Shown piece after piece: positions 61,670 through 64,000 of a DNA stretch of 64,000 nt. The position numbers and the translations under genes were made by a program. This stretch comes from an uncultured Dehalococcoidia bacterium. Lineage in GTDB: Bacteria; Chloroflexota; Dehalococcoidia; Lucifugimonadales; UBA3495. The notes under the pieces are model-generated. The model had not been told where the DNA came from, did not search any database, and was given only the letters and a program-made list of their open reading frames with translations. How positions within the stretch are numbered: position 1 is the stretch's first letter; the number at the start of each line of letters is the position of its first letter. The stretch covers positions 1,128,091 to 1,192,090 of the forward strand of contig CATQHB010000002.1 of the NCBI GenBank assembly GCA_958295765.1, given 5' to 3'.

Positions 61670-62442
61670 GCCAAGACCGTTCCTCAAGAAACAAGCGGAT
61701 AATTCAGACGCGGTTCGATAAGATAGCCGCCACCTATGAGGATACCATTGGGGCGCGGCGGCACGCCTTCAATGACGCGGTGGACCAAATCGTGTTGCAG
61801 TATGCCAGGGCCGGGGCGCGCCCCCTGTCGGTGCTGGACGCGGCCTGCGGAACCGGCTCCCGCTGGCGCAAGCTGCGGGAAGAATTGCCCGATATTGAAC
61901 TCTGCGGGTTTGACGCCAGCCCCCAAATGGTCGAAATCGCCCGGGCCCGGGGCGGGGGATTCAGTGAAGTTCAGGTCTGCGATTTGACCGGCATTGCCTT
62001 TCCCGACCAGTCCTTTGACCTGGTTACCTGCCTCTTTTTCCCCTTCTCCTGTCTGACTTCCGCCGTTGACCGGCGGAAAGCGGCGGCAGAGTTGAGCCGG
62101 ATGCTGCGGCCCAACGGCCTGTTGTTCGTGGACGCGATAAATCGCTGGCATTTGGGCGAAGGTGAGGGGTTCCACCGGAGTTGGCCCACCGCGATTTGGG
62201 AGTATCTCCGGTCGGTGGTTGACCCCAACCTGGACGTGGGCGACAAGCTATACTCCACCCAACTGGAGGGCAGCCCCCTGGCCGGGTTTATGCACGGGTA
62301 CTCCAGGCGTTCCTTCCGGCGCTTGTTCACCGAGGCGGGGCTGACCATTGAGCGGGAGTACGTTATCGGCTACAATACGGGGACAATCCACGCTAAGGCC
62401 ACCCGGGGCAATTTGCTGCTGGTCTGCCGCCGCCCGGCTTAA
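61666..62442 (+). CDS. SAM-dependent methyltransferase
   Basis: A 258-residue class I methyltransferase: FDKIAATYEDTIGARRHA, motif I VLDAACGTGSRWRKL, the acidic FDASPQMVEIARARG, motif IV LVTCLFFPFSCLTS and LRPNGLLFVDAINRW. The motif I is standard, unlike the other methyltransferase at 47920. The frame extends upstream to 61594, but ATG 61666 lies exactly on the stop of the glycosyltransferase (ATGA), so it is chosen. Likely O- or N-methylates a sugar of the repeat unit. Confidence 0.88.
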   Translation: MSQDRSSRNKRIIQTRFDKIAATYEDTIGARRHAFNDAVDQIVLQYARAGARPLSVLDAACGTGSRWRKLREELPDIELCGFDASPQMVEIARARGGGFSEVQVCDLTGIAFPDQSFDLVTCLFFPFSCLTSAVDRRKAAAELSRMLRPNGLLFVDAINRWHLGEGEGFHRSWPTAIWEYLRSVVDPNLDVGDKLYSTQLEGSPLAGFMHGYSRRSFRRLFTEAGLTIEREYVIGYNTGTIHAKATRGNLLLVCRRPA

Positions 62443-62500
62443 ACCGGCCCGGAAAGCCGATGCGGCCGGCTCCATTATCGGGAAATGAGGTTTACGCCTA

Positions 62501-63607
62501 ATGCGCTCCATCCCCCTGGTGGACCTGAAAGCCCAATACGCCGCCATCAGGCCGGAAATGCGGGCGGCCATTGACGCAGTGCTGGAACACGCCCAATTCA
62601 TCAACGGCCCGGAGGTATCCGACTTCGAGCAGCGGTTCGCCGCCTTCTGCGAGACCGAGTTCGCCGTTGGCGTCGGCAACGGCACCGATGCCCTGGCCCT
62701 GGCGCTCAACGCCTTGGGGGTCGGCCCCGGCGATGAGGTAATCACCACCGCCAACACTTTCATCGCCACCGCCGAGGTCATTGCCACCGCCGGGGCAACG
62801 CCGGTCTTTGTGGACGTGGATCCGCATCACTTCAATATGACCGCCGAGGGCCTCAGCGCGGCGATAACTCCCAGGACCAAGGCGGCCATCCCGGTTCACC
62901 TGTACGGGCAACCGGCGCCTATGGCGGAAATAATGGAGGTTGCCCGGCAGCGTTCCATCAAGATTATTGAGGATGCGGCCCAGGCCCACGGTGCCGAGTA
63001 CCAGGGCAAACGGGTGGGGAACTGGGGCGACTTGACCGCCTTCAGTTTCTATCCGGCCAAGAACCTGGGGGCCTATGGCGACGCCGGGGCGGTAGTTACC
63101 AACGACGGGGAACTGGCCGCCACCGTGCGGATGTTGCGGGATCACGGACGCACCGACAAGTACCTACACGAATACGTAGGCGTCAACAGCCGGCTGGACA
63201 CGCTCCAGGCGGCCATTCTGAGGGTCAAGCTCGGCTATCTGGAGGAGTGGAACGCGGCGCGGCGGGCGGTGGCCGCCAAGTATGACGCGGCCCTGGGCGA
63301 GTTTCCCTGGCTGACGCTGCCGGGCCGGATCCCCGGCGGCCGGCACGTCTATCATCTCTACGTCATCCAGACCGACCGGCGGGAAGAACTGCGGCAGCAT
63401 CTGTCGGATAATGGAATTGGCGTCGGGATTCACTACCCGGTCCCCCTGCACCTTCAGCCGGCCTTCCGGTCGCTGGGGTACGGCCTGGGCGATTTCCCGG
63501 TCGCGGAACGGCTGGGCGACTCCATCCTGTCGATTCCAATGTATCCGGAAATAAGCGACGCGCAAGTGGCCCGGGTCGTGCAGGCCATCGGGGCCTTTGC
63601 TGGATAG
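62501..63607 (+). CDS. DegT/DnrJ/EryC1/StrS sugar aminotransferase
   Basis: A 368-residue PLP enzyme that installs an amino group on a keto sugar: [71 protein letters not shown] (PLP pyridine Asp) and [18 protein letters not shown] with the PLP lysine. C-terminal [14 protein letters not shown] is standard. Closest by motif to WbpE/FdtB-type 3-aminotransferases, so UDP-3-keto-GlcNAc-type substrate is plausible. ATG with TGAGG at 62486-62490. Last gene of the polysaccharide locus. Confidence 0.93.
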   Translation: MRSIPLVDLKAQYAAIRPEMRAAIDAVLEHAQFINGPEVSDFEQRFAAFCETEFAVGVGNGTDALALALNALGVGPGDEVITTANTFIATAEVIATAGATPVFVDVDPHHFNMTAEGLSAAITPRTKAAIPVHLYGQPAPMAEIMEVARQRSIKIIEDAAQAHGAEYQGKRVGNWGDLTAFSFYPAKNLGAYGDAGAVVTNDGELAATVRMLRDHGRTDKYLHEYVGVNSRLDTLQAAILRVKLGYLEEWNAARRAVAAKYDAALGEFPWLTLPGRIPGGRHVYHLYVIQTDRREELRQHLSDNGIGVGIHYPVPLHLQPAFRSLGYGLGDFPVAERLGDSILSIPMYPEISDAQVARVVQAIGAFAG

Positions 63608-63694
63608 CGGGGGTGGAATCCGTCCAAGGTTGCGCGCGTCAATAAATTGGAAGTTCGCTAAACTGAAAATTCGCTGCCGTTCCGAGAAAAGCCA

Positions 63695-63872
63695 ATGTCA
63701 TTCCGACCGCAGGGAGGAATCTAAAAACCTTGAGCGGAGTCAAGGGCCGGCATTTTAGATTCCTCCCTGCGGTTGGAACGACAGGGTAATCGGTTGGAAT
63801 GACCTGCCAAGCGGTTGGAATGACCCGGCAAGCAGCCGGGATGACCGCCAGCATGGAACATTGAAAGTCCGG
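63695..63872. repeat. dispersed repeat, family 5, copy 2
   Basis: GTCATTCCGACCGCAGGGAG then GAATCTAAAA, a short loop with GAGTCAAGGGCCGG, and the inverted TTTTAGATTCCTCCCTGCGG. After it are three near-identical GGTTGGAATGACC tandem units (about 63783-63842) and CATGGAACATTGAAAGTCCG, shared with copy 1 at 56268. The 393 bp after the aminotransferase contain no gene except the tRNA start at the very end. Confidence 0.75.
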
Positions 63873-63910
63873 TGGCAGCTATAAGACCCTAGCGCGCTCT
63901 GGCCGGTCTA

Positions 63911-63940
63911 TTGACAAGAAAGGGAAACTATTGATAGGCT
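63911..63940 (+). promoter_or_regulatory. candidate promoter for the tRNA gene at the window end
   Basis: A perfect TTGACA (63911-63916) and, 18 bases on, TAGGCT (63935-63940). The -10 match is only partial. Expected start of transcription is about 35 bases before the tRNA-like sequence. Confidence 0.4.
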
Positions 63941-63982
63941 TGGGCAACCTGGAAATACTTAAAATCAGGTTTTGTGCAGGTT

Positions 63983-64000
63983 GGCCCGCTAGCTCAACTG
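63983..64000 (+). tRNA. 5' end of a tRNA gene cut by the window edge
   Basis: GGCCCGC followed by TAGCTCAACTG has the layout of tRNA positions 1-18: seven-base acceptor arm, T8-A9, G10-C-T-C-A14, then a D-loop start ending in G18. No anticodon is available, so the amino acid cannot be named. Confidence 0.55.

Overview
The window is GC-rich bacterial chromosomal DNA with dense, mostly single-copy housekeeping genes and no phage, plasmid or transposase genes. The best guess for the source is a member of the Chloroflexota, perhaps of the Dehalococcoidia. The main reason is a very large membrane protein (4934-9559) that fuses a GT39-type glycosyltransferase to a DUF2298 (Chlor_Arch_YYY) domain, a family known mainly from Chloroflexi and archaea. 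GTG and TTG starts, all eight recognised anaerobic-type corrin-ring genes within 7.5 kb, and abundant small hairpin repeats fit but do not prove this. Class-level placement is inference.

Layout. 0-10 kb: the 3' end of nuoN, a LOG-like protein, enolase, GAPDH, the giant GT39-DUF2298 fusion and a small membrane protein. 10-14.7 kb (minus strand): prephenate dehydratase followed by a potassium-uptake block (KtrB, KtrA, a universal stress protein and two further RCK-type proteins with degenerate nucleotide-binding loops). 15-18.3 kb: leuS and a DUF4258/DUF2283 pair that looks like a toxin-antitoxin module. 18.4-26 kb: corrin-ring genes cbiC, cbiX, cbiD, cbiT, cbiL, cbiF, cbiG and cbiH; cbiE and cbiJ are not in the window. 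26-41 kb: mixed metabolism (HpcH/HpaI aldolase, two MFS transporters, a BtuF-like binding protein, flavin reductase, alpha/beta hydrolase, gyrA, class-I-amidotransferase-like peptidase, XdhC and MocA for molybdoenzyme maturation, asparaginase, phosphoesterase).

42-63.6 kb is one long plus-strand surface-polysaccharide locus. It holds two flippase + O-antigen-ligase-like pairs (43057-46787 and 54827-59009), three family GT4/GT2 glycosyltransferases, two methyltransferases, a GDP-mannose-3,5-epimerase-like protein, two nucleotide-sugar dehydrogenases, a second epimerase, a VanZ-like protein, a Gfo/Idh/MocA oxidoreductase and a DegT aminotransferase. Together these could make an amino-uronic-acid-containing polymer, move it across the membrane and polymerise or ligate it. 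A near-consensus sigma-70 promoter at 42500-42528 precedes it with a leader of about 520 nt.

The most unusual feature is that both ligase-like proteins carry inserted copies of one ~95-100-residue, Ig-like module in the large external loop: one copy plus eighteen acidic decapeptide repeats in the first protein, three tandem copies in the second.

Spaces between genes are seeded with at least five families of short palindromic repeats (about 118, 97, 94, 69 and 100-170 bp), several with terminal inverted repeats as in MITEs. A probable tRNA gene begins in the last 18 bases.
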